7,603 nucleotides of DNA, taken from Pseudomonadota bacterium. Lineage in GTDB: Bacteria; Pseudomonadota; Alphaproteobacteria; Rhizobiales; Xanthobacteraceae. The notes below the pieces were generated by a model. The model saw nothing but the letters and a program-made list of their open reading frames with translations, did not search any database and had not been told where the DNA came from. The DNA is taken from contig JAEZBA010000270.1 in assembly GCA_023430245.1 (NCBI GenBank), positions 1-7,603 on the forward strand, read 5' to 3'. This document shows positions 1-7,603 of this stretch, piece by piece (the first letter of the stretch is position 1; every line of letters starts with the position of its first letter). The position numbers were made by a program, and so were the translations under genes.

Positions 1-65
1 GCTCGTCCCCGCGAAGGCGGGAACCCAGAGCCGCAGACTGGATGCCCGCCTTCGCGGGCATGAGC
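1..65. repeat. Imperfect palindrome, probable dispersed intergenic repeat
   Basis: The arms CCCGCGAAGGCGGG (8-21) and CCCGCCTTCGCGGG (45-58) are perfect 14-bp reverse complements around a 23-nt loop. The pairing continues outward to GCTC (1-4) and GAGC (62-65) with one mismatch and one G-T pair. It lies beyond the stop codon of the DppC-like permease gene, so it would form a strong hairpin at the 3' end of the ABC operon transcript. It has no T-run after it, so it is not a standard intrinsic terminator, though it could protect the mRNA 3' end. From memory, similar palindromes with CCCCGCGAAGGCGGG cores are scattered between genes in Bradyrhizobium-like genomes. The left boundary is uncertain because the window starts here. 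Confidence 0.7.
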
Positions 66-92
66 GGAATACAGATGTTGTGTCTGGATTTG

Positions 93-986
93 CTACGTCT
101 TGAATTTCGGATCGAGCCAGTCGCGCAGCGCGTCGCCCAGCAGGTTGAACGCGAACACCGCGAGGCTGATGGCGAGCCCCGGGAAGATCACGATCCACGG
201 CGCTTCCTCGAAAAAGTCCGAGGCGCTGCCCGAGAGCATCAGGCCCCAGGCCGGCACCGGCTCCGACACGCCCAGTCCGAGGAACGACAGCACCGCTTCG
301 AGCAGGATCGCCTGCGCGATATAGGCCGTCAGCATGATCAGGAACGGTGCCATCAGGTTCGGGATCATGTGGCGCAGCACGATGCGGGTGTTGGAATAAC
401 CCGCAATCCGCGCCGCATCGATATAGGGCAGGTTGCGGACCACCAGTGCGGACGAGCGGATCACGCGCGCAACCTGCGGCACGATCGGGATCGCGATCGC
501 CAGAATGAGGTTGATGTCGATGCCGAACACGAGGTTGCGGCCGAGCACGGCAACGACCACCAGTGCCAGCACGATCAGCGGGAAGGAGAGCATCAGGTCG
601 ATGCCGCGCTGGATTGCATTGTCGATCTTGCCGCCGAAATAGGCGGACGCCGCGCCGATGATCGCGCCGACGGTGCAGCCGAGGAAGGCCGACGAGAGAC
701 CGATGATCAAGGCGGTGCGCGCGCCGTAGATGATGCGCGAGAAGATATCGCGGCCGAACGGATCGGTGCCGAACAGATGCTTCCAGCTCGGCGGCTGCAG
801 CATGCTGGCCATGTTGTTGCGGATCGGATCGTAGGGCGCGATGTACTCGGCGAACACGCCGGCGAACAGCATGATCAGCAGCACCAGCAGCGCGACCATG
901 CCGGCCGGCTGCTTGATGCAGAAATCGACCAGCGGATTGCGCAACCAGGACGGACGCTTTGCGGGACGGATGGTGGTGTCGGTCAT
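93..986 (-). CDS. ABC transporter permease, DppC/OppC type
   Basis: Inner-membrane permease subunit of a peptide/nickel-class ABC importer; with the DppB-like partner it forms the transmembrane channel. The 297-aa length is normal. A hydrophobic segment at about 29-50 is followed by the family hallmark FGTDPFGRD (72-80) and RIIYGAR (84-90). Further hydrophobic segments lie at about 92-115, 133-150, 156-175, 212-235 and 264-285. The EAA loop that docks on the ATPase is at about 188-210 (YIDAARIAGYSNTR, then HMIPN). The conserved AVLSFLGLG (231-239) and PAWGLML (245-251), and the ending DALRDWLDP, also fit. The ATG is preceded by GAGG with a 5-nt spacer, and this site overlaps the stop codon of the upstream gene 7 nt away, so translation is probably coupled. 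It is the last gene of the operon. The substrate cannot be deduced from this subunit. Confidence 0.95.
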   Translation of the reverse strand: MTDTTIRPAKRPSWLRNPLVDFCIKQPAGMVALLVLLIMLFAGVFAEYIAPYDPIRNNMASMLQPPSWKHLFGTDPFGRDIFSRIIYGARTALIIGLSSAFLGCTVGAIIGAASAYFGGKIDNAIQRGIDLMLSFPLIVLALVVVAVLGRNLVFGIDINLILAIAIPIVPQVARVIRSSALVVRNLPYIDAARIAGYSNTRIVLRHMIPNLMAPFLIMLTAYIAQAILLEAVLSFLGLGVSEPVPAWGLMLSGSASDFFEEAPWIVIFPGLAISLAVFAFNLLGDALRDWLDPKFKT

Positions 987-993
987 GGCATCC

Positions 994-1947
994 TCAACTG
1001 TAGCGAACGCGCGGATCGAGCGCGGCGTAGATGAGGTCGATCACCAGATTGGTGACGATGTAGAAGGTAGCGAACAGCATCACCATGCCCTGGATCAGCG
1101 TGAAGTCGTGCCGCGCAACGCTCTGGATGAACAGCTTGCCGAGGCCGTTGAGGCTGAACACCTGCTCGGTGACCACGAGGCCGCCCAGGAGAAACGCAAA
1201 TTCCAGCCCGATCACGGTGACCGCTGGAAGCAGCGCATTGCGCAAGGCATGCCGCCGCACGATCACCGATTCGATCACGCCCTTGGCGCGCGCGGTGCGG
1301 ATGTAATCCTCGCCCAGAACTTCCAGGAGCGACGAGCGCACGATGCGGGTCAGCACCGCCGCAAACCGGTATCCGACCGCGAGCGCCGGCCAGATCAGCT
1401 GCCAGAGATTGGCTCCGGGATTCTTGTAGATCGGCGTGAACGTGAGCGGGGGCAGGGTGCCGATGCTCCAAAGCATGCCGAGAATGATCAGCATGCCGAG
1501 CCAGAAGCTTGGCACCGCGAGGCCAGCCACCGCGAACATCCGGATCGCGGTATCGATCCATGTGCCGCGATAAAGCGCCGCCAAGGTTCCGAGCGGGATC
1601 GCGATGAAACAGCCGATCAGGGTCGCCATCAGCGCGATTTGAAACGTGATCTGGAAGCGAGCGGCGACTTCGTCGATCACCGGCCGTCCGGTCCACATCG
1701 AATTGCCGAGGTCGAAGCGCGCGAGTCCCTTCATCCAGTCGACGAATTGTTCGGAGAGGGGTTTGTCGAGGCCCAGCCGCGCGCGCTCGCGTTCGATCAC
1801 GTCGACAGTGACCTGCGCGCCGTCGCCGCGCAGCTTGGCCTCGACGATATCCCCGGGCACCACCCGCAGCACGAAGAAGGTGATGATGGCCACGCCGATC
1901 AGGGTCGGGATAGCGAGCAGGAGGCGGTTGGCGACATAGCGGAACAT
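994..1947 (-). CDS. ABC transporter permease, DppB/OppB type
   Basis: First permease subunit of the peptide/nickel-class importer, 317 aa, a normal length. The N-terminus MFRYVANRLLLAIPTLIGV is the usual DppB beginning and leads into the first membrane helix (about 9-30). A periplasmic stretch with RLGLDKPLSEQF (57-68) and RFDLGNSM (77-84) follows, which is a conserved family pattern. Other hydrophobic segments lie at about 103-125, 135-161, 185-203, 243-263 and 287-309. The EAA loop, which contacts the ATPase, spans about 214-241 (DYIRTARAKG, then RHALRNALLP). The C-terminus DPRVRYS is typical. The start ATG has AGGAG 8 nt upstream. It begins 16 nt after the ATPase gene ends and stops 7 nt before the DppC-like gene, so it belongs to the same operon. 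Family assignment is firm; the substrate is unknown. Confidence 0.95.
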   Translation of the reverse strand: MFRYVANRLLLAIPTLIGVAIITFFVLRVVPGDIVEAKLRGDGAQVTVDVIERERARLGLDKPLSEQFVDWMKGLARFDLGNSMWTGRPVIDEVAARFQITFQIALMATLIGCFIAIPLGTLAALYRGTWIDTAIRMFAVAGLAVPSFWLGMLIILGMLWSIGTLPPLTFTPIYKNPGANLWQLIWPALAVGYRFAAVLTRIVRSSLLEVLGEDYIRTARAKGVIESVIVRRHALRNALLPAVTVIGLEFAFLLGGLVVTEQVFSLNGLGKLFIQSVARHDFTLIQGMVMLFATFYIVTNLVIDLIYAALDPRVRYS

Positions 1948-1963
1948 GCGCGCGTCTCCTGGC

Positions 1964-4075
<2,112 letters not shown>

Positions 4076-4104
4076 TTCCTCCCACCCGGTGTCATTCCTT
4101 CTAG

Positions 4105-4119
4105 CGGAATGCTCTTCCA
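4105..4119. promoter_or_regulatory. Candidate IclR-type operator (GGAA-N5-TTCC)
   Basis: The palindrome GGAATGCTCTTCC (4106-4118) has arms GGAA and TTCC with a 5-nt centre, the same arm sequence and spacing as the core of the E. coli IclR operator consensus (TGGAAATNATTTCCA, from memory). The inner bases do not match. A second, overlapping palindrome, CATTCC (4093-4098) with GGAATG (4106-4111), shares its right arm. The site lies between a divergent IclR-family gene and the ABC operon, exactly where the ABC transcript should begin. A protein bound here would block initiation. IclR-family operators vary widely, so this is a candidate only. Confidence 0.4.
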
Positions 4120-4125
4120 CTCAGT

Positions 4126-4154
4126 AGGATAGAGCGCACCGGCGGGCCTGACAA
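4126..4154 (-). promoter_or_regulatory. Predicted sigma-70-like promoter of the ABC operon
   Basis: On the minus strand, TTGTCA (4154-4149; five of six match TTGACA) and TATCCT (4131-4126; four of six match TATAAT) are separated by exactly 17 nt. Transcription should start near 4119-4121, giving a leader of about 45 nt before the ATG at 4075. The alternative GTG at 4120 would then be essentially leaderless. The candidate operator at 4105-4119 lies immediately downstream. I did not find an equally good promoter for the divergent regulator gene. Confidence 0.5.
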
Positions 4155-4197
4155 GTCGCGATCGGATTTCTGCGGGCACATTAAAGGGGCATGCAAG

Positions 4198-5016
4198 GTG
4201 TCGGAAGAAGCAACCAGCACTGTGGTTCGTGTTGTGCGGCTGCTGCAATGCGTCGCGGAAATGGGCGGGGAAATCTCGGTCAAGGAATTCGCGCAGCGAT
4301 TGTCGTTGCCGCCGAGCACGGTGCATCGGCTGCTCAAGCTTCTGATGACGCAAGGGCTGATCGAGCAGCGCGCGACCACACAGCGCTATCGCGCCGGCCG
4401 CGAATTATTCCGGGTGGCGTCGCTGATCACCAGGCAGATCGATGTCGAGGAGATTGCGCGGCCGATCCTCGACGCCCTGCGCGATGCCTGTCACGAGACG
4501 TGCTATTTTGCGATGTATCTGCCGGCGTCTCGCCGTTTCGTCGGCACCGTGGTGGCTCGTTCGCCGCACCCGCTTGGCTATCATTTCGAGCCGTTGATGG
4601 AGCAGAAGGTGGCCTGGGGCGCGGTCGGCCGCTGCATGCTGGCGTATCTGCCCGACGACGTGGTGGCAAAGGCCGTGGCGGAGGCGGGACCTTCGCCCGC
4701 CGGCAATCCGCCGCCGAAGCTGGCCGATATGAAGGCCGCGCTGAAAGACATCCGCGAGCGCGGTTATGCGTCGGCGGAGGGCGAGATTTTTCCGGAAGCG
4801 ATCGGTTTCGCGCGCGTGGTGTTCGACGCCGACGGCAACGTGATGGGCTCGCTCGGCATCACCATGCCGATGATGCGCTACAAGCCGGCAATGCATAAGC
4901 AGCTCGCGGATCTGGTGATCGGCAAGGCGAGGGAATTGAGCAAGGCACTCGGCTATTCCGAGCCGGCCGCGGAAACGCCGCCAGCCGGGGCCGCATTACG
5001 GAGGGTGCGGCCATGA
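4198..5016 (+). CDS. IclR-family transcriptional regulator
   Basis: DNA-binding regulator of 272 aa, the usual family size or slightly longer. The N-terminal winged helix-turn-helix is at about 8-70: the helices EISVKEFAQRLSLPPSTVHR (25-44) and LLKLLMTQGLIEQ (45-57) are followed by the wing (TTQRYRAG). The C-terminal IclR effector-binding domain is at about 85-253, with ACHETCYFAMY (97-107), the conserved GAVGRCMLAYLP (141-152), RERGYASAEGEI (186-197) and a segment near 202-222 (GFARVVFDADG, then GSLGITMP). Such domains bind small, often aromatic or carboxylic, metabolites. The start is GTG with AAGGGG (4184-4189) 8 nt upstream. It is divergent from the ABC operon and overlaps the crotonase gene by ATGA (5013-5016). 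It probably controls both directions. The effector is unknown, and whether it activates or represses cannot be read from the sequence. Confidence 0.93.
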   Translation: MSEEATSTVVRVVRLLQCVAEMGGEISVKEFAQRLSLPPSTVHRLLKLLMTQGLIEQRATTQRYRAGRELFRVASLITRQIDVEEIARPILDALRDACHETCYFAMYLPASRRFVGTVVARSPHPLGYHFEPLMEQKVAWGAVGRCMLAYLPDDVVAKAVAEAGPSPAGNPPPKLADMKAALKDIRERGYASAEGEIFPEAIGFARVVFDADGNVMGSLGITMPMMRYKPAMHKQLADLVIGKARELSKALGYSEPAAETPPAGAALRRVRP

Positions 5017-5780
5017 GCGATCCGTTCCGGCTGATCGATGATGGCGCCGTGCTGGCGCTCGAGATCGATCGCGCGCAAACCAAAAACAGCCTGAAGCTCA
5101 CCGAAATGGATGCGCTTGGCGAGATGTTCGCAAGCGAACGCGTGCTTGCCGCGCGCTGTCTGCTGATCCGCGGCGCCGGCACGAGTTTCTGTTCGGGCCG
5201 CGATGTGCGCGAGATCGATCCCGAGGGCGAGGACGCCGAAGACATTTTGCGAAACCGGATCGGTCCGATCCTGCAGCGGCTGTATAGGCTGCCTGTGCCG
5301 ACGATCTCGTCGGTGCGAGGCCCCGCTCTCGGCTTCGGACTGGGGCTGGCCCTGGCATGCGACATCACAGTCGCATCCGACGATGCGATGTTCGGCAGCC
5401 CGTTCCGCCGCATCGGTGCGGTGCTCGATTCCGGCGGACATTACTTCTTTCAGCGCCGGCTGGGACGGCATCGCGCCGCCGAACTGGTGTTTACCGGCCG
5501 TATGCTGAGCGGGCGCGAGGCGGCGGATCTCGGACTGATCAACACGGCCGTGCCACCTGATGCGCTGGCGGAGCGCACATCGGAACTTGCGGCATTGATC
5601 GCCAGCGGACCCACGGCGGCATTCCGTGCGACCAAGGACATTCTGGCCGAAGACCGCTCTCTCGACGCGGTGATGGAACTGGAGGCGCGCTACCAGAAAC
5701 AGGTGACGCGCGGTCCGGACGGGCAGGAGGGGCTGGCCGCGTTTCGCGAACGCAGGGCTCCAGTGTTCAGGGGGACATAA
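5013..5780 (+). CDS. Crotonase (enoyl-CoA hydratase/isomerase) family enzyme
   Basis: Acyl-CoA-processing enzyme of the crotonase fold, 255 aa, a normal single-domain length. The first oxyanion-hole element is FCSGRDV (59-65), matching the family FxAGxD pattern. The second is GPALGFGLGLALACD (103-117). Aligned by eye with rat enoyl-CoA hydratase, the two catalytic glutamates (E144, E164) are replaced by Gly111 and Phe131, so simple hydratase activity is unlikely. An acidic residue, Asp139 in the LDSGG motif (138-142), sits where PaaG-type isomerases carry their catalytic Asp. An isomerase-like or other CoA reaction is therefore more likely. HIBYL-CoA hydrolase also has a DxGG motif there but is much longer and keeps a Glu. 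The ATG lies inside the end of the regulator gene (ATGA overlap), with GGAGGG (5000-5005) 7 nt upstream, so translation is coupled. The true substrate is not known. Confidence 0.9.
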   Translation: MSDPFRLIDDGAVLALEIDRAQTKNSLKLTEMDALGEMFASERVLAARCLLIRGAGTSFCSGRDVREIDPEGEDAEDILRNRIGPILQRLYRLPVPTISSVRGPALGFGLGLALACDITVASDDAMFGSPFRRIGAVLDSGGHYFFQRRLGRHRAAELVFTGRMLSGREAADLGLINTAVPPDALAERTSELAALIASGPTAAFRATKDILAEDRSLDAVMELEARYQKQVTRGPDGQEGLAAFRERRAPVFRGT

Positions 5781-5807
5781 GGGCGCCGCGATGCGCGCAC
5801 GCTTGCT

Positions 5808-5950
5808 CCGTCATCCTGAGGTGCGAACAGCGCTGGCAAGTTTACGCAGCCAGCGTAAACTTGGCTGCGTACGAGCCTCGAAGGATGATCGGCCACGTTC
5901 GGGCCGTCGCCCTTCGAGGGCCGCCTTTGTCGGCCATCTCAGGGTGACGG
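5808..5950. repeat. 143-bp palindromic intergenic repeat between convergent genes
   Basis: The outer ends CCGTCATCCTGAGGTG (5808-5823) and the reverse complement of CATCTCAGGGTGACGG (5935-5950) match at all but two or three positions. Inside, CCTCGAAGG (5876-5884) and CCTTCGAGG (5911-5919) are perfect inverse complements, with GGCC/GGCC nearer the loop. The element therefore folds as a nested structure. From memory, repeats beginning CGTCATCCTGAGG and containing GAGCCTCGAAGGATGA occur in many copies in Bradyrhizobium and Rhodopseudomonas genomes, usually between genes. It sits 27 nt after the crotonase stop and 21 nt beyond the dehydrogenase stop, so both transcripts run into it. It encodes no convincing protein. 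Confidence 0.8.
5837..5871. other. Two overlapping, mutually exclusive perfect hairpins
   Basis: Stem A pairs CAAGTTTACGC (5837-5847) with GCGTAAACTTG (5853-5863): 11 perfect bp and a 5-nt loop. Stem B pairs TACGCAGCCA (5843-5852) with TGGCTGCGTA (5862-5871): 10 perfect bp and a 9-nt loop. They share bases, so only one can form at a time in a given strand. This insert lies between the TCATCCTGAGG end and the CCTCGAAGGATGA block of the larger repeat. It is less GC-rich than its flanks and may be a separate module inserted into the repeat. Any function is unknown. Confidence 0.6.
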
Positions 5951-5971
5951 AAATAAACCGCCGATGTGCCG

Positions 5972-6898
5972 CTACCCCGCCGCCGTCTCCTTTTCCCAGA
6001 ACGTGTCGAAATATTTGTACATGTTGGTGAAATCGACATCGCGGCCGAGCATCTTCTCCGCATCGGCGAGCCAGGCGGTCAGATCCTGCGGCAGCGGCGC
6101 GCTATAGCCGACGTGCCGGGCGGTCTCGGCCATCACCTTGGCATCCTTCGCCATCAGCCACATCTTGAAATTGGCCGCGAATTTGCCAGACGTGACCTGC
6201 TGCTTCATCACGAATTCGGTCGCGGCATTGCGGCCGTAGGAGGCGTTAATGATGTCCACCATCTGCTCCGGGTCGAGACCGTATTTCTTGCCCACCAGCA
6301 GGCCCTGCAGCGCCGAGACGAGATTGAGCGCAGCGATATAATTGTTGATGGTCTTCATCGCGTGGCCGGACCCGAGCGGCCCGGTGTGGAAGATCGATTT
6401 GCCCATCGCATGAAGCACCTTGTCGGCGCGCTTCACCAGGCCGGCATCGCCGCCGACCATCAGCGTGAGCGTGCCGTCGTCGGCGCCCTTCTGCGCGCCT
6501 GAAACGGGTGCATCGATCAGGCCGAGGCCGTGTTGCGCGAGATCCTTGCCAAGGCTCAGCGTATCCGGCGGCGAAGACGACGAGCAGTCGATCACCAGCG
6601 TTCCCGCCATCGCCGCAGTGACCGCCGCATCGCCACCCAACAGGGCCGCACGCACGATCTTGCCATCTCCGAGCATGGTGACGATGGCGTCCTGGTTCTC
6701 GCAGGCCTCGCGTGCCGTCGCGACGGCCTTGGCGCCGCTGCGGCTTTCGAAGTTCTGGCGCGCTTCGGGAGACGGATCGTAAGCCGACACGGTGAACCCG
6801 GCTTTCACCAGATTGACCGCCATGCCGCATCCCATGGCGCCGAGGCCGAAGAAGCCGAGCCGGGCCGGCGGAGCGATCGGGGTATCGTTGGTCGACAT
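5972..6898 (-). CDS. NAD(P)-dependent beta-hydroxyacid dehydrogenase (HIBADH family)
   Basis: Cytoplasmic oxidoreductase of the 3-hydroxyisobutyrate dehydrogenase / tartronate-semialdehyde reductase family, which interconverts beta-hydroxyacids and semialdehydes. The length of 308 aa is normal. The N-terminal Rossmann fold has GLGAMG (18-23), and Asp41 at the end of the second strand (SAYDPSPEAR) hints at NAD rather than NADP. The substrate-binding signature DAPVSGAQKGADDGTLTLM spans 129-147. The GxGxxxKxxNN motif (176-186) carries the catalytic Lys182 and Asn186, followed by the all-helical C-terminal domain (about 180-300). The ATG at 6898 has GGAGGA 5 nt upstream. It begins 58 nt after the acyl-CoA synthetase gene on the same strand, so the two are probably co-transcribed. 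The exact substrate cannot be fixed from sequence; the valine-pathway enzyme, GarR-like or GLYR-like reductases are all possible. Confidence 0.9.
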   Translation of the reverse strand: MSTNDTPIAPPARLGFFGLGAMGCGMAVNLVKAGFTVSAYDPSPEARQNFESRSGAKAVATAREACENQDAIVTMLGDGKIVRAALLGGDAAVTAAMAGTLVIDCSSSSPPDTLSLGKDLAQHGLGLIDAPVSGAQKGADDGTLTLMVGGDAGLVKRADKVLHAMGKSIFHTGPLGSGHAMKTINNYIAALNLVSALQGLLVGKKYGLDPEQMVDIINASYGRNAATEFVMKQQVTSGKFAANFKMWLMAKDAKVMAETARHVGYSAPLPQDLTAWLADAEKMLGRDVDFTNMYKYFDTFWEKETAAG

Positions 6899-6956
6899 TG
6901 TCGTCCTCCCTTGCCGCGCCGTTTTTTCGCTTTGTGGGCGCGGTGCTTGTTGTCCG

Positions 6957-7603
6957 TCAGTTCACACGCTTCTCCTGACCGCGCCAGTACGGCTCGCGCA
7001 GCACATTTTTCTGGATCTTGCCGGCGGCGGACACCGGCAGCGGCTCGTTCCGCAGTTCGACGCTGCGCGGGCATTTGTAGCCAGCGATCAGATTGCGGCA
7101 ATGCGCCTGCACCGCTTCGGCCGTCACCGTTGCGCCGTTGCGCGGCACCACGATGGCATGCACCGCTTCGCCCCATTTCGCATCGGGAATGCCAATCACC
7201 GAGACCTCGGCAACGTCCGGCATCACCGAGATCGCGTTCTCGACTTCGGTGGAATACACATTCTCGCCGCCGGAGATGATCATGTCTTTCAGCCGGTCGA
7301 CGATGTAGATCAGGCCGTCCTCGTCCATGATGGCGGCGTCGCCGGTATGCAGCCAGCCGCCGCGCAGGGCCAGCGCGGTCTCTTCCGGCTTGTTCCAGTA
7401 GCCCTGCATCACGATCGGGCCACGCACCAGGATTTCACCGATCGTGCCGCGCGGCACTTCGTTGCCGTCGTCATCGGCGATGATCACCTCGACATTGGGC
7501 GGCGCCACGCCGCATGATTTCAGCTTATCGCCGGAAACCCGCGGGTCGCGCAGATGATGCGGGATCATGCTGCCGATCGGGGACAACTCGGTCATGCCCC
7601 AGC
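6957..7603 (-). CDS. Acyl-CoA synthetase (AMP-forming), C-terminal part, cut by window edge
   Basis: ANL-superfamily ligase that activates a carboxylic acid to an acyl-CoA through an acyl-adenylate. Only about the last 215 residues are here; the N-terminal portion lies to the right of the window. The frame is open through the edge and reads WGMTELSPIG, the core motif typical of medium/long-chain fatty-acyl-CoA synthetases, so the Met at 7595 is internal and not a start. Numbered from that Met: HTGD at 83-86, the hinge with Asp100 (DRLKDMIISGGENVYS, 100-115), and the A10 motif LPVSAAGKIQK (186-196) with the catalytic Lys193. All visible catalytic elements are intact. It is transcribed first, followed 58 nt later by the HIBADH-family gene. 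Chain length or aromatic preference cannot be judged from the C-terminal domain. Confidence 0.92.
   Translation of the reverse strand, partial: WGMTELSPIGSMIPHHLRDPRVSGDKLKSCGVAPPNVEVIIADDDGNEVPRGTIGEILVRGPIVMQGYWNKPEETALALRGGWLHTGDAAIMDEDGLIYIVDRLKDMIISGGENVYSTEVENAISVMPDVAEVSVIGIPDAKWGEAVHAIVVPRNGATVTAEAVQAHCRNLIAGYKCPRSVELRNEPLPVSAAGKIQKNVLREPYWRGQEKRVN

Noticed and set aside
1..92. CRISPR or phage attachment site in the left-edge palindrome
   Set aside because: There is only one inverted pair with no direct-repeat and spacer series, and no integrase, tRNA or cas gene in the window.
42..1034. A 330-codon open plus-strand frame opposite the DppC-like gene, and similar long frames at 841-1974 and 2651-3796
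   Set aside because: They lie antisense to clear transporter genes. Their translations are rich in Arg, His, Asp and Gln without domain motifs, which is the usual reverse-strand shadow of high-GC coding DNA.
4148..4184. Plus-strand promoter for the regulator using CTGACA (4148-4153) and CATTAA (4179-4184)
   Set aside because: The spacing is 25 nt, far from the 16-18 nt required, and no better -10 element lies at the right distance.
4191..4898. Plus-strand ATG at 4191 opening a 235-codon frame over the regulator gene
   Set aside because: The frame gives low-complexity Arg/Ala/Gly-rich protein with no family match, while the +1 frame from GTG 4198 gives a full IclR protein. The AAGGGG site has proper spacing to the GTG.
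5013..5780. Calling the crotonase 3-hydroxyisobutyryl-CoA hydrolase, pairing it with the HIBADH-like gene as a valine pathway
   Set aside because: At 255 aa it is about 100 residues shorter than that hydrolase family and lacks its conserved Glu. Methylmalonate-semialdehyde dehydrogenase and acyl-CoA dehydrogenase genes are also absent from the window.
5791..6030. Short open frames (about 70-80 codons) across the intergenic repeat
   Set aside because: They consist largely of the palindromic repeat, lack ribosome sites and run into the dehydrogenase gene on the opposite strand.
6899..6956. Inverted repeat CCGCGCC (6914-6920) / GGCGCGG (6937-6943) with a T6 run, as a terminator between the acyl-CoA synthetase and dehydrogenase genes
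   Set aside because: The stem is only 7 bp with a 16-nt loop, and the homopolymer lies inside the loop rather than after the stem. The genes are only 58 nt apart on the same strand, so co-transcription is more likely.

Overview
The window is high-GC DNA with tightly packed genes. It looks like an alphaproteobacterium of the Bradyrhizobium/Rhodopseudomonas/Afipia type (Nitrobacteraceae). The evidence for this is codon use strongly biased to G/C in the third position, the protein families present, and two intergenic palindromic repeats whose ends (CCGTCATCCTGAGG... and CCCGCGAAGGCGGG...) resemble dispersed repeats I remember from such genomes. The taxonomic call is an inference from memory; no marker gene is present.

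Layout. (1) Bases 1-65 are an imperfect palindrome, probably a dispersed repeat, just beyond the 3' end of an ABC-transporter operon. (2) Bases 93-4075, minus strand, hold a three-gene import operon of the peptide/nickel (Dpp/Opp/Gsi) class. It is transcribed in the order fused double ATPase, DppB-type permease, DppC-type permease, with gaps of only 16 and 7 nt. No periplasmic substrate-binding protein lies in the window. (3) Bases 4076-4197 are a divergent control region. It carries a good sigma-70-like promoter for the ABC operon and a GGAA-N5-TTCC palindrome at the predicted transcription start. (4) Bases 4198-5780, plus strand, hold an IclR-family regulator and a crotonase-family enzyme, overlapping by the ATGA junction. 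(5) Bases 5781-5971 separate two convergent units and are mostly filled by a 143-bp palindromic repeat that contains two mutually exclusive perfect hairpins. (6) Bases 5972-7603, minus strand, hold the C-terminal part of an acyl-CoA synthetase (cut by the window edge) followed by a 3-hydroxyisobutyrate-dehydrogenase-family oxidoreductase.

How the parts may work together. The IclR protein probably controls the divergent importer and its own operon. The importer could bring in a small peptide-like or carboxylated compound. A CoA ligase, a crotonase-fold enzyme and a beta-hydroxyacid dehydrogenase are the usual tools for activating and processing a carboxylic acid, so the neighbourhood reads as an uptake-plus-catabolism island for an unidentified acid. 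That link is inference: the two catabolic units are convergent and separated by a repeat, so they need not share a pathway.

I see no mobile-element genes, tRNA, rRNA, CRISPR array or clear new defence system. The points that deserve a second look are the control region, the crotonase that lacks both hydratase glutamates, and the alternative-hairpin repeat.
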